Source: an uncultured Acidimicrobiaceae bacterium (GTDB lineage Bacteria > Actinomycetota > Acidimicrobiia > Acidimicrobiales > Ilumatobacteraceae). From it: a stretch of 17,182 bases of DNA. The notes under the pieces were generated by a model. That model was given only the letters and a program-made list of their open reading frames with translations, did not search any database and was not told where the DNA came from. The stretch is taken from the NCBI GenBank assembly GCA_903934195.1, contig CAIZMV010000147.1, positions 1 through 17,182 of the forward strand, read 5' to 3'. The translations under genes and the position numbers were made by a program. This document shows, piece after piece, positions 1-10,300 of this stretch. Numbering within the stretch: position 1 is the first letter of the stretch; the number at the start of each line of letters is the position of its first letter.

Positions 1-92
1 GCGCTATCGACAACATCCCAGCCATCTCACGCAAGTTGCTCAAGGCCCTTGCTACGCGCGTTCGTGAACTCGACCGCGCACATTACGGCTGA
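1..92 (+). CDS. 3' end of a probable cyclic-nucleotide-binding (Crp/Fnr-like) protein, partial
   Basis: Only the last 29 codons are in the window; the reading phase begins at base 3 and ends at TGA 90-92. The visible tail contains IPAISRKLLKALATRVRELD followed by a short RAHYG end. This pattern, a short helix starting with a Pro and then an amphipathic helix 'LLKALATRVRELDR', is what I know from the C-terminal helix of cyclic-nucleotide-binding domains in actinobacterial Crp-like or single-domain CNB proteins. There is no helix-turn-helix after it, so if the family is right this is either a stand-alone CNB protein or one whose DNA-binding part lies upstream. The identification rests on 29 residues only and any amphipathic C-terminal helix could mimic it. 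It runs in the same direction as the EtfD-like gene, 74 nt upstream of it. Confidence 0.5.
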   Translation, partial: AIDNIPAISRKLLKALATRVRELDRAHYG

Positions 93-100
93 TACTCATT

Positions 101-129
101 CTGATCGGGTAATTTTCCCGACGAATCAG
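101..129 (+). terminator. Possible stem-loop between the CNB-like gene and the EtfD-like gene
   Basis: Bases 101-109 (CTGAT CGGG) can pair with 117-120 (CCCG) and 125-129 (ATCAG), leaving a 7-nt loop (TAATTTT) and a 4-nt bulge. It lies 8 nt after the TGA at 90-92. No U-tract follows, so it may be a weak terminator, an mRNA-stabilising hairpin, or chance. No convincing -35/-10 pair or Shine-Dalgarno is visible between 130 and the ATG at 167. Confidence 0.3.
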
Positions 130-166
130 GCTCTGCGGACCTTCGCCCACTAGCGTTGTAAGTCGT

Positions 167-2431
167 ATGAGCACCAACGCTGCCTCCCCCACCGAGAAGA
201 CGCCAAAGCGTTTTCACCCGTACCAAATCTCCATCGCCATCGGCGTTGGCATGGGTACTTTCACCTTGTTCTCGGGCATCATCCCGCAGTTCACGCACTG
301 GCACGGAACTTCCGAGATGTCTCGTGAAGTGTTCGAAGGAATCCCCGGACCACTGCAAGCTGCGTTCTACACAATTCTTCCCGCCATGATCATTTGGGGC
401 TCATTCAAATTTGCTGATCGCATGCGTAACTGGGAACGTGGCGCGCCAGACCGTCGTCGCACTACTCCGAAAAATGCAAAGCGTCGTTTAGCTGATTACC
501 GCGCAGGCGTTTACATGCGCACTTTGTTGCGCGACAGTGCAGCTGGCCTCATGCACTCCATGATGTATTTTGGTTTCCTTATTCTTTTGGGCGTCACAAC
601 AGTTCTTGAAGTTGACCACCAGTTGCCAGAATCACTGAAGTTCCTTCATGGTGGCGTGTACCAGGGCTATGTCATGGTGGGCGACTTTGCTGGTCTGATG
701 TTCACTATTGGTGTCGTGTGGGCAATTGTTCGCCGTTACGTACAACAGCCGTACCGCATTCGCATTAAGACAAAGGCCGAGCACGGCATCATTCTTGCTT
801 GCATGTTGCTGATTGGCCTCTCGGGCTTTGGCGCAGAAATGTTCCGTATTGCCGTAAGCACCGCTGAAGGTAAGGACATGTCATTTGAGAGTTGGTCTTT
901 CATTGGCTACCCATTGTCACAACTTGTTGATGGTGGATCATTGCAGTCATTGCAGAACTGGCATCAGGCAATGTGGGTATTGCACGTGGTTGCATTCATC
1001 GGATTCCTTGCGTTGTTGCCACTCACAATGTTGCGCCACATCTTTACATCACCGCTGAACATGTACCTCAAAGATCGTGATCGTCCAAAGGGCGCCATGC
1101 GCGCAATGCCAAACCTCACAGAGACTTCACTTGAGACTTTCGGTGCTTCAGTTGTTGAAGACTTCACATGGAAGCAACTTCTTGATACAGACTCATGCAC
1201 CATGTGCGGTCGTTGCACCAGCGTGTGCCCTGCACATGCAACAGGTAAGCCACTTGACCCTCGTGAAATCGTTTTGAAGACCGGCGAAATCATGGCAGCT
1301 ACTGCAGCACATGGTTCCGTAACTCCACCATTGTCTATTGACTCTGAAATCAAAATTGGTGCCAACTCGTTGTTCGAGCGCATCACTTCAGAAGAAGTGT
1401 GGGCATGCACCACATGTCGTGCATGTGATGAGATTTGCCCAGTCAACATTGAAATTCTCGACAAGATTCTCGACATGCGTCGTTACTTGTCTCTCATGGA
1501 AAGTAATTTCCCTGCAGAACTTGGAAACGCATACCGCGCTATGGAAAACCAAGGCAACCCATGGGGTATGAACCAAGACGATCGTGCCGATTGGGCCAAG
1601 GACCTCAACGTTGACGTTGTAGACCCAGGCGCTGCATTCAACCATGAGTACTTGTACTGGGTTGGTTGCGCCGGTTCATTCGACGACAAGAACAAGAAAG
1701 TAACGCAGGCTATGGCCAAGTTGCTTGAGCGTGCAGACATTGACGTTGCAATTCTCGGACCAAGCGAAATGTGCACAGGCGACTCTGCACGTCGTTCAGG
1801 AAACGAATACTTGTTCCAGATGCTCGCACTTCCAAACATTGAAATGCTGAACGGCATGGGCGTGAAGAAAATCATCACGCAGTGCCCACACTGTTTCAAC
1901 ACGTTGAAGAACGAGTACCCACAATTGGGCGGAAACTACGAAGTTGTTCACCACAGTGAGTTCCTTGAACACCTCATTGACACTGGCAAGCTAGATATCC
2001 GTAATGCGTCGCTTGAAGACCGCATCACATATCACGACTCGTGCTACCTCGGTCGCCATAACGACGTGTACATGGCCCCTCGCAAAATTGTTGGCTCTAT
2101 CAAGGGCGTGCAAATTGTCGAGATGCCGCGTAACGGCACACAAGGAATGTGCTGCGGCGCTGGTGGTGCTCGCATGTGGATGGAAGAGTCAATCGGCACC
2201 AAGGTGAACGACGAGCGCGCGCAAGAAGCAATCAGCACTGGCGCAAGCCGTGTCGCTACAGCGTGCCCGTTCTGTTACATCATGCTTGACGACGGCGTAA
2301 AGGCTGCAGGCAAGGAAGAGTCAGACGTGAAGGTTGCAGACATTGCAATCCACTTGCTCGATGCATTGGAAAACGGCGAGCGCAATCTGGCTAACCAGAA
2401 CGCACCACTCGCCGGTTCAGTCGGCGAATAA
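167..2431 (+). CDS. etfD: EtfD/EMO-type membrane Fe-S oxidoreductase (ETF:quinone oxidoreductase)
   Basis: 754 residues. The N-terminal third is membranous: hydrophobic segments lie at about 20-40, 62-80, 124-146, 167-190, 206-226 and 268-290, with histidines (130, 206, 266, 273) that could bind heme b as in NarI-like gamma subunits. A 2x[4Fe-4S] module follows: cysteines 344/347/350/354 and 414/417/420/424, both CxxCxxCxxxCP. Two CCG (heterodisulfide-reductase-type) domains come next: C501, C536, C573, C576 and C626, C662-C663, C700, C703. This order is that of FadF/EMO proteins and of mycobacterial EtfD (Rv0338c), which take electrons from EtfAB reduced by acyl-CoA dehydrogenases and pass them to menaquinone. 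All expected cysteines are present, so it should be functional. The ATG at 167 is used because it gives the usual short cytosolic tail; no strong ribosome-binding site is seen. The neighbouring aminotransferase is also a neighbour in M. tuberculosis. No etfAB lies in the window, so the electron donor is inferred. Confidence 0.87.
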   Translation: MSTNAASPTEKTPKRFHPYQISIAIGVGMGTFTLFSGIIPQFTHWHGTSEMSREVFEGIPGPLQAAFYTILPAMIIWGSFKFADRMRNWERGAPDRRRTTPKNAKRRLADYRAGVYMRTLLRDSAAGLMHSMMYFGFLILLGVTTVLEVDHQLPESLKFLHGGVYQGYVMVGDFAGLMFTIGVVWAIVRRYVQQPYRIRIKTKAEHGIILACMLLIGLSGFGAEMFRIAVSTAEGKDMSFESWSFIGYPLSQLVDGGSLQSLQNWHQAMWVLHVVAFIGFLALLPLTMLRHIFTSPLNMYLKDRDRPKGAMRAMPNLTETSLETFGASVVEDFTWKQLLDTDSCTMCGRCTSVCPAHATGKPLDPREIVLKTGEIMAATAAHGSVTPPLSIDSEIKIGANSLFERITSEEVWACTTCRACDEICPVNIEILDKILDMRRYLSLMESNFPAELGNAYRAMENQGNPWGMNQDDRADWAKDLNVDVVDPGAAFNHEYLYWVGCAGSFDDKNKKVTQAMAKLLERADIDVAILGPSEMCTGDSARRSGNEYLFQMLALPNIEMLNGMGVKKIITQCPHCFNTLKNEYPQLGGNYEVVHHSEFLEHLIDTGKLDIRNASLEDRITYHDSCYLGRHNDVYMAPRKIVGSIKGVQIVEMPRNGTQGMCCGAGGARMWMEESIGTKVNDERAQEAISTGASRVATACPFCYIMLDDGVKAAGKEESDVKVADIAIHLLDALENGERNLANQNAPLAGSVGE

Positions 2432-2435
2432 GTTC

Positions 2436-2453
2436 TTCCCTATTTTTGGGGAA
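2436..2453. terminator. Small stem-loop between convergent genes
   Basis: TTCCC (2436-2440) pairs with GGGAA (2449-2453) around a T-rich loop, spanning the 8-nt gap between the TAA of the EtfD-like gene (2429-2431) and the TAG of alaA (2442-2440). It is short, with only 5 pairs, and has no U-tract on either strand. It is listed because it is the only structure at this convergent junction and overlaps the alaA stop. Confidence 0.25.
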
Positions 2454-3666
2454 CGTACGTAGACAAGAAATTACCCAGACGGCCAATGGCCTCTGTTAAA
2501 TCCTTTGCCCACGGCAAGGTGACAATACGTAAGTGATCTGTGCTTGGCCAGTTAAAGCCTGAACCCTGCACCACTAACACGTGTTCTGCACGCAGGAAAT
2601 CAAGCACGAACTGGCGATCATCTTTGATCGGGTACATCTCTTGATCAATCTTCGGGAACACATACAGTGCGCCCTTTGGTTCCACCACGCTGACTCCAGG
2701 AATTGCCCGTAGCGCAGTAACTGCAGCATCGCGTTGTGCAAGCAAGCGTCCACCGGGAAGCAACAAATCTTGAATGCTCTGACGACCGCCCAATGCAGTT
2801 TGAATTGCGTGTTGTGCTGGCACGTTCGCGCACAGGCGCATGTTGGTCAGCATCTGAATGCCTTCGATGTAGCTAGCGGCGTGCTTGCGGGGGCCAGTCA
2901 CCATCATCCAGCCAGAACGGAAGCCAGCAAGGCGATACGCCTTTGATAATCCGTTGAATGTAAAGACAAGACAGTCAGGTGCAAGTGCTGCAAACGTGTG
3001 ATGCACAGCATCTCCATACAGAATCTTGTCGTAAATTTCATCAGCAAACACAATGAGATTGTGTTCAATTGCAAGGTCAGCAATTTCGCGCAAAATCTTC
3101 TTGCTGTACACAGCACCCGTTGGGTTGTTCGGGTTGATAACAACAATGGCGCGAGTCTTTTTCGTAATCTTCGAACGAATGTCGTCAAGATTCGGATTCC
3201 ATTCGTTGTCTTCATCACACAAGTAATGCACTGGTGTTCCGCCAGCGAGACTGGTTGATGCGGTCCACAACGGATAATCCGGCGCAGGAATCAGAACTTC
3301 ATCGCCGCCATTTAGTAACGCATTCAACGACAACTGAATGAGTTCGCTGACACCGTTACCCAACCAAATGTCATCAGGGTCTGTGATGTCAATGCCTTTT
3401 GTTTGGTAATGCTGCACAACTGCAGTGCGCGCAGAACGAATACCTTGCGAATCGGAATAGCCCTGTGATTCCTGCAAGTTGCGAATGACATCAACCAAAA
3501 TTTCAGGCGGTGCTTCAAAACCAAACGGCGCAGGGTTACCAATATTCAGTTTGGTAATGCGGTGTCCTTGTTCTTCAAGGCGCTTTGCTTCTTCCAGCAC
3601 TGGCCCACGAATGTCGTAGAGAACGTGTTCAAGCTTGTCTGACTGCTTGATGTCGGGCTGAGTCAT
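2440..3666 (-). CDS. alaA: AlaA-type glutamate-pyruvate (alanine) aminotransferase
   Basis: 408 residues, the normal length for class I/II fold-type I PLP aminotransferases. It aligns from end to end with my recollection of E. coli AlaA. Matching stretches include YDIRGPVLEEAKRLEEQG near the N-terminus, KLNIGNPAPFGF at 39-50, PAPDYPLW at about 127-134, and RLCANVPAQHAIQTALGG at about 277-294. PLP and substrate residues are visible: N181 in NPNNPTG, D209 and Y212 in FADEIY, the Schiff-base lysine K242 in FNGLSKAYR, R250, and the carboxylate-binding R380 in DHLRIVTLP. The reaction is pyruvate plus glutamate to alanine plus 2-oxoglutarate, in the cytosol; the mycobacterial homologue is annotated as AspC, so substrate range is not certain. 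Its ATG overlaps the dcd stop by one base (TAATG), so the two are very likely co-transcribed and translationally coupled. Confidence 0.9.
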   Translation of the reverse strand: MTQPDIKQSDKLEHVLYDIRGPVLEEAKRLEEQGHRITKLNIGNPAPFGFEAPPEILVDVIRNLQESQGYSDSQGIRSARTAVVQHYQTKGIDITDPDDIWLGNGVSELIQLSLNALLNGGDEVLIPAPDYPLWTASTSLAGGTPVHYLCDEDNEWNPNLDDIRSKITKKTRAIVVINPNNPTGAVYSKKILREIADLAIEHNLIVFADEIYDKILYGDAVHHTFAALAPDCLVFTFNGLSKAYRLAGFRSGWMMVTGPRKHAASYIEGIQMLTNMRLCANVPAQHAIQTALGGRQSIQDLLLPGGRLLAQRDAAVTALRAIPGVSVVEPKGALYVFPKIDQEMYPIKDDRQFVLDFLRAEHVLVVQGSGFNWPSTDHLRIVTLPWAKDLTEAIGRLGNFLSTYVPQK

Positions 3667-4229
3667 TACTGAAAATTCTCAAAATAACGCGACGGAGTTG
3701 GGCCGCGCTGTCCCTGATACTTCGAACCCTTTGCACCAGATCCGTACGGCTTCTCAGCAGGCGATGTCATCTTCATGAAACTGATCTGACCAATCTTCAT
3801 GCCTGGGTACAACGTGATCGGAAGGTTGGCGACATTTGCCAATTCCAATGTGACGTGACCATCGAAGCCAGCATCAATGAAGCCAGCTGTCGAGTGGATA
3901 AGAAGGCCAAGGCGACCAAGTGAGCTCTTGCCCTCAACGCGTGCCACCAAATCGTTTGGCACAGCAACGCGCTCAAGCGTGGAACCCAGGACAAATTCGC
4001 CTGGGTGCAAAATGAAGACGCCATCAAGAGGAATGTCCACCAATTCAGTGAGGTCAGTCATGTCTTTCTTCACGTCGATGATGCCGGCTGTGTGATTGCG
4101 GAATACCCGAAACAGGTTGTGCACCTTGATATCGATACTGCTCGGCTGCACGCACGCCTCATCGAATGGCTCGATGATGATACGGCCAGCGGCCAGTTCG
4201 GTACGGAGGTCACGGTCAGACAGAATCAC
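3666..4229 (-). CDS. dcd: dCTP deaminase, probably the bifunctional dUMP-forming type
   Basis: 187 residues from the GTG at 4229. The protein then begins MILSDRDLR, as mycobacterial Dcd does (MLLSDRDLR), and an AAGG sits 8 nt upstream on the minus strand. The frame remains open to a TTG at 4247 (six more codons), which I consider less likely. Family motifs are intact: VQPSSIDIKV, LHPGEFVLGSTLE, EGKSSLGRLGLLIHSTAGFI, the catalytic-Glu region HVTLELAN, and the C-terminal nucleotide-binding tail SKYQGQRGPTPSR. Dcd deaminates dCTP on the way to dTTP. The mycobacterial and archaeal members also hydrolyse the product to dUMP, and resemblance to the mycobacterial sequence suggests that activity here, but I cannot prove it from sequence. 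It is the first gene of a two-gene unit with alaA, with an 81-nt gap from the giant gene upstream. Confidence 0.93.
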   Translation of the reverse strand: MILSDRDLRTELAAGRIIIEPFDEACVQPSSIDIKVHNLFRVFRNHTAGIIDVKKDMTDLTELVDIPLDGVFILHPGEFVLGSTLERVAVPNDLVARVEGKSSLGRLGLLIHSTAGFIDAGFDGHVTLELANVANLPITLYPGMKIGQISFMKMTSPAEKPYGSGAKGSKYQGQRGPTPSRYFENFQ

Positions 4230-4310
4230 GAAGGAAACCTTACCCAACGCAGCACTTGACGCCCCGATGAATTCACTTCTGACCGATGAAAGCGCCCCAG
4301 AAATGCCCAG
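4230..4310. other. Short gap between the giant gene and dcd
   Basis: The 81 nt hold the AAGG that I take as the dcd ribosome-binding site (minus strand, just 5' of the GTG at 4229). I find no terminator hairpin after the giant gene stop (4311-4313) and no clear promoter. Two copies of a GGGGCG core (plus-strand CGCCCC at 4260-4265 and 4293-4298) are direct, not inverted, repeats. Whether dcd-alaA has its own promoter or is read through from the giant gene cannot be settled here. Confidence 0.4.
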
Positions 4311-7300
4311 TTACATCGTATGAGCGAGTCCTGAGGTCATCTTTGGCACCATACCGAAGTCGAGCGACAGGTCAGATTGACCAATCTTGAGAACCTTCGT
4401 TATGGCCTGCGTCGTGGACGAGTTCTTTTCGCGACCAGGACGATCTGGGATGGTGGGTCGGAAGTTCTCCGGGTAGGTCACGATCAACTTGTATCGCCCA
4501 CCTGGCAGACCAGTGAAGCGGAAGGCACCATTTATGTCTGACACAACCGGCTTCACAATCTTGCCGAAGAGGTCTCTCACTGGTTTGCCTTTCACCGTCA
4601 ACACTTTCACCGTGACGCCAGCGATTCCACCGTCGCCAGGGCCCTGATACCCGTCGCCGTTGAGGTCACGCCACACCTTGTCACCGAGGGTCACCGATGG
4701 CACTGATGTCGGAACAATGGTTGGTATCAATACGCCAGTCGCGATACCTGGACCAGCTGCTCCCTTGAAGGAGTTAGCAATTGAGTATTTCACGGGTTCC
4801 GTGACGGTTCCCGAGAAACCCTTCTTATGAACAAACGACACTTTGCCTGTCTTCACGTCAACTGTGTACGTACCATCAGCGGTCTTCAGTTTGGTGAGTG
4901 AACACGTAACGTTCTGGCTTGTCGTAGACAGTGCTTCCATTTTTTCCAAGGTGGTTACGCCACACAAACGGACACTCGTAGGCACGAGCGCCAACTTCTC
5001 ACCGGTGCTGTCAACAGTTCCACCGTCGTCGTTCAACCACGGAGACAACGTAATTTTCGTACCTTGTTTTGCCTTACCTGTGTCAAGCGTCGCAGCAGGA
5101 ACAGGAGGCGGCGCCACTGTGGGGGTAATTGTTGCGTTAACAAAGCGGCCGAGGCTGTCTGCCACTTGATACACAAGTGGTGTTGCAGTTCCAGAGAAAG
5201 TTGGTAGCGGATCAAACGTCACTGTGCCGTCAGCATTCAACGTGTACGTGCCCTCATTTGGAACTGTGACACTGGTCTTATCGCAATCATTTGGTTTCTG
5301 AACTGGCTCTACGCCGCACAACTTCAACGTGGTTTTTGAAACAGGGGCAAGTGAACTGAACGAGTCGTTAGCAAGTGGTGTGTATGTCTGATTCGTGTCA
5401 TACGCATCAGAAATAGCATCGTTTGTTGCTGCTGGCGGAGCAGGAACTATCGGAGTCAACGTGCTCGTTGCGGTCTGACCAAGAGCATCAGTAACCCGGT
5501 ACGTAATCGGGGTCTTCGTACCAGGCATGATTGTGGCCGAGGCAGTAAATGTGACTATTCCAGTTGCAGGGTCGAGGACATACGTTCCCTCACCCACAAT
5601 CGTTACCGAGTTATCTGCATCACATGTAGTGGTGCCAGGAGTAAACAAGCATGTTGCAGTTGGGCCTGACGTTGCAAGACCAGTTCCGGTTGCAAGGCCA
5701 GAGGCACCAGTTGTTGTTGTAAACGAAATTGTTGCCCCAGGCAGCACCAACTTGGTTTCTGGTTTCGCAGTAGGTGCATCAGGCGCTGACACTGTTGGCG
5801 TGATTGTTGCGTTGACGTAACGGCCCACACTGTCAGCAACTTGATACGTCGGTGGTGTCGCGACAGTGCCCGTAAACGACGGCAGCGGATCAAATGTAAC
5901 GACACCCGTTGTTGAGTTCAGGGTGTACGTACCTTCGTTTGGTACAACAAGCGAAGTCTTATCGCAACTATTTGGAGTTTGTAGTGGGTCAAGCCCGCAC
6001 AGTTTCAGAGTCGCCTTTACCGCCGGAGTCAGTGAACTAAATGAATCATTAGATAGTGGGCTAATTTCCTGATTCGTGTCGTATGGCCCAGACGAAACAT
6101 CGTTCGTTGCCGCAGGTGGGTCAGGGATAATCGGAGTCAACGTGCTTGTTGCAGTCTGGCCCACAATGTCAGTCACGCGATATGTAATCGATGGCTTTGT
6201 ACCAGACATAGCTGAACTCAAAGCAGTGAATGTCACGATGCCGGTCGCAGGGTCAAGCACATACGTACCTTCGCCGGTGATTGTTACCGAGTTGTCGGCA
6301 TCACATGTAGTGGTCCCAGGAGTGAACAGACATGTTGCTGTAGCCCCAGTTGTTACAAGCTCAGTACCTGTGGCTAGGCCAGAAGAACCTGTGATTGTTG
6401 TGAACGCAACAGATGAACCTGGCAGCACAAGTTTTGTTTCAGGTGTAGCTGTCGGTGCTGATGGCGGATCAACAGTCAATGTAATTGTTGATGACACCGT
6501 GCGATTCAAGATGTCCGTTACTTGATACACAACTGGAGTCGCTGTGCCAGTAAATGTTGGCAACGGATCAAATGTCACAACGCCTGTCACAGGATTAACG
6601 GTGTATGTTCCCTCGCCAGGAACCGTAAGCGTTGTCTTATCACACGAATTCGGAGTTTGAATAGGGCTAATGCCGCACAACTTCACCGTGGTCGGTACAA
6701 ACGTTGCAGCCGGTGCCCCAGGCGTGTCGTTAGTAATGGGGTTCACTGTTTGATTCGTGTCATATGCGCCACGGCCAGTATTTGGTGTTGCGGTAGGAAC
6801 TGGTGGCGGTGTCACGGTCGGCGTGATTGTGGCATTCACGGTTCGGCCAACCAAGTCGGTGACTTGATATCTCACTGGCGTGGCAACGGTGCCGGTAAAT
6901 GTTGGCAACGGATCAAATGTCACAACGCCTGTCACAGGATTAACGGTGTATGTTCCTTCGCCAGGAACCGTAAGCGTTGTCTTATCGCACGAATTCGGAG
7001 TTTGAACAGGGCTAATGCCGCACAACTTCACTGTTGTTGCAACAAGTGGAGCACTTGCAGCCCCAGCACTGTCGTTTGTTAATGGGTTGATTAATTGGTT
7101 CGTGTCATATGCATCAGTTGAAATGTCATTCGTTGCTCCTGGTGGTGGCGGAACAATTGGGGTCAATGTGCTTGTCGCAGTTTGTCCAGTTACGTCAGTA
7201 ACGCGATACGTCACTGCAGTTTTTGTACCCTCAGCCAACGGGTCAGTGGCTACAAAGGTGACAACACCGGTTGCTTGGTTGATAGACCATGTGCCATCAC

Positions 7301-10300
7301 TGTTAGTAAACCCAGTGCTACAGACAGTTGGCGTCGCTGGGTCTATCAAACAAGTAGCAGTAGCGCCAGTTGTTGCTAGTCCAGTACCTGTCGCAAGGCC
7401 AGAACTGCCAGTAATGGTCGTGAAAGTAATTGTTCCACCTGGAAGCACTGACTTTGTCTCAGGTGCTGCCGTCGGTGCTGTCGGAGGTGTAACGGTCGGT
7501 GTAATCGTTGAGTCCGCAACGCGTCCCAACGTGTCAGTGGCCTGGTACGCCACAACTGTTGCAACTGTTCCCTTGAAACTTGGTAACGGATCAAATGTCA
7601 CAACACCAGTTACAGGATCAACTGTGTATGTGCCCTCGCCAGCAATAGTCAACGTTGTTGCGTTGCAGTTCGGGACAACTGACTCGTCGACAGATGGTGT
7701 TGCAGGGTCATTGGCACCACATAATTTCACCGTTGTAGCAACAAATGGGAAATCAGCAGCACCCTTCGTGTCATTAGCGACAGGCGTGTACGTCTGATTC
7801 GTGTCATGGGCTCGAGTCTGAGCGTCAGGAGACGCTGTGGGCACAGGTGGTGCACCAACGGTTGGCGTAATTGTCGAATTCGCAACACGCCCCAATGTGT
7901 CAGCAACCTGATACTTCACAACAGTTCCAACAGTGCCAGTAAACGACGACACAGGATCAAACGTCACAACACCCGTCGTTGGGTCAACCGTGTATGTACC
8001 CTCGCCAGAAACAGTCAATGTTGTGGCATTGCAATTCGGGACAACTGACTCATCAATAGATGGTGTTGCTGGGTCATTCGCTCCACACAACTTCACCGTT
8101 GTAGCAACAAATGGGAAATCAGCAGCACCCTTAGTGTCATTAGTGACGGGTGAGTATGTCTGGTTCGTGTCATAGGCATCAGTAATTGCATCTGGCGATG
8201 CTGTCGGCACCGGCGGCGCACCAACAGTTGGAGTAATCGTCGAATTCGCAACACGGCTCAATGTGTCGGTGACCTGATATCTCACAACAGTTCCAACAGT
8301 GCCAGTAAACGACGACACCGGATCAAACGTCACAACACCCGTAGTTGGGTCAACCGTGTAGGTACCTTCACCAGCAACGATCAACGTCGTTTGTGTACAA
8401 CTCGGTGGTGTTTGAGCCGGACTAATTCCACACAACTTCACTGTTGTAGCAACAAATGGGAAATCAGCAGCACCCTTAGTGTCATTAGCGACAGGGGTGT
8501 ACGTCTGGTTCGTATCATAAGCATCAGTAATTGCATCTGGCGAAGCTGTCGGCACAGGTGGTGCGCCAACAGTTGGCGTAATTGTCGAATTCGCAACACG
8601 ACTTAATGTGTCAGTGACCTGATATCTCACAACCGTTGCAACAGTGCCAGTAAACGACGACACCGGATCAAACGTGACAACACCTGTTGTTGGGTTCACC
8701 GTGTACGTACCCTCACCTGTAACAGTCAAAGTTGTGGCGTTGCAGTTCGGGACAACTGACTCATCAACAGACGGTGTTGCTGGGTCATTCGCCCCACACA
8801 ACTTCACTGTTGAAGCGACAAAAGGGAAGCTCGATGAACCAGGCGTGTCGTTAGTGGTTGATGTGTACGTCTGGTTCGTGTCATAGGCATCAGTAATTGC
8901 ATCAGGTGATGCAGTGGGAAGTGGAGGGTCGTTCACACTAACCGTGATAGTTGCGTCTGTGATTTGCCCCAGAGAGTCTGCGACTTGGTAATCAACTGGT
9001 GTTGCGCCACCTTTGAATGTGGGCAACGGATCAAACGTGACAACACCTGTTGTTGGGTCAACCGTGTACGTACCCTCGCCGGTAACAGTCAGAGTCGTCT
9101 TCGTGCAGTTCGGCGGAGTTTCGGCTGTCACTGGTGGAGTTGCCGATGCATTAGCAAGTCCACACAACTTCACTGTTGTCGCGACAAGTGGCGCGCTCAC
9201 TGCCCCTGGAGCATCATTCGTCAACGGGTTAATGGTCTGGTTCGTGTCATAGTTGCCTGATGATGTGTCGTCAGTAGCAGCTGGCGGAGGCGGAATGATT
9301 GGCGTGAGGGTGCTCGTCGCAGTTTGTCCGACTATGTCAGTTACCCGATATGTAATAGGTGTTTTAGTGCCAGCTGTGATTGAACTCAATGCGGTGAACG
9401 TGACGATGCCTGTAGCAGGGTCGAGAACATACGTGCCTTCACCTGTGATTGTGACTGAGTTATCCGCATCACACGTCGTAGTAGTAGGTGTGAACAAGCA
9501 TGTGGCATTAGCCCCAGTTGTTACGAGACCTGTTCCTGACGCAAGACCGGAGGTACCAGTAATTGTCGTAAATGTCGCCGTGCCGCCAGGCAATAAAGAT
9601 TTGGTTTCCGGGTTTGCCACGGGAGCTGTCGGTGGGTCAACGATTAATGTAATTGTGGAGTTCACAAACCGATCCAAAGTGTCAGCGGCCTGATATCTCA
9701 CCGCCGTTGCAGTTCCGTCAAAGGTTTCTAACGGATCAAACGTCACGGCACCAGTAGTTGAGTTAACGGTATATGTACCCTCTCCAGGAACAGTTAACGA
9801 TGTGGCATTGCAGTTCGGAGGAGTGGACTCATCAACAGTGGGTGTCAACGAATCATCCGCACCACACAACTTCACAGTAGATAGGACAAATGGAATCGAT
9901 GGAGCACCTGGTGTGTCGTTTGCAGTAGGAGTAACAGTTTGATTCACATCATGTCCAGCGCGACCAGTATTAACTGATGCTGACGGCGATGGTGGCGCTA
10001 TCACTGTGGGAGTGATTGTGGAACTTGCGACCTGATTAATTGAATCAGTGATTTGATATGTGACTGATGGAGCTGTACCTGTGTAATTGGGAAGCGGTAC
10101 GAATGTCACCACACCGGTCGTTGGGTTTACTGAATAGGTACCAACGCCCGAGACAGCCAACGTTGTGGCGTTACAGTTCGGAACCGCAGACTCATCAACA
10201 GTCGGTGTCGCCGAATCATCCGCACCACACAACTTCACAGTCGTTGCATTCAGCGTGTACCCAGTAGCAGCACTGTCGTTAGAAAGAGGATCAATGATTT

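Noticed and set aside
964..2238. Minus-strand and alternate-frame open frames within the EtfD-like gene
   Set aside because: The plus-strand frame has all Fe-S and CCG cysteines in place; the others are Cys/His-rich only as a by-product.
4230..4310. Frameshifted remnant of a wall anchor after the giant gene stop
   Set aside because: The other two frames give no LPXTG-like motif and no hydrophobic segment before dcd.
6522..9260. Long plus-strand open frames opposite the giant gene (for example 7015-7797, 6522-7082)
   Set aside because: They lie antisense to the fibril repeats, repeat in step with them, and arise because Thr/Val/Gly-rich codons give few stops on the other strand. No ribosome-binding sites or protein-like composition.
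5700..9610. LPXTG-like sortase motifs in the VLPGG/VLPGS/VLPGA segments of B repeats
   Set aside because: They lack the T-G pair, are internal and are not followed by a hydrophobic helix and basic tail.
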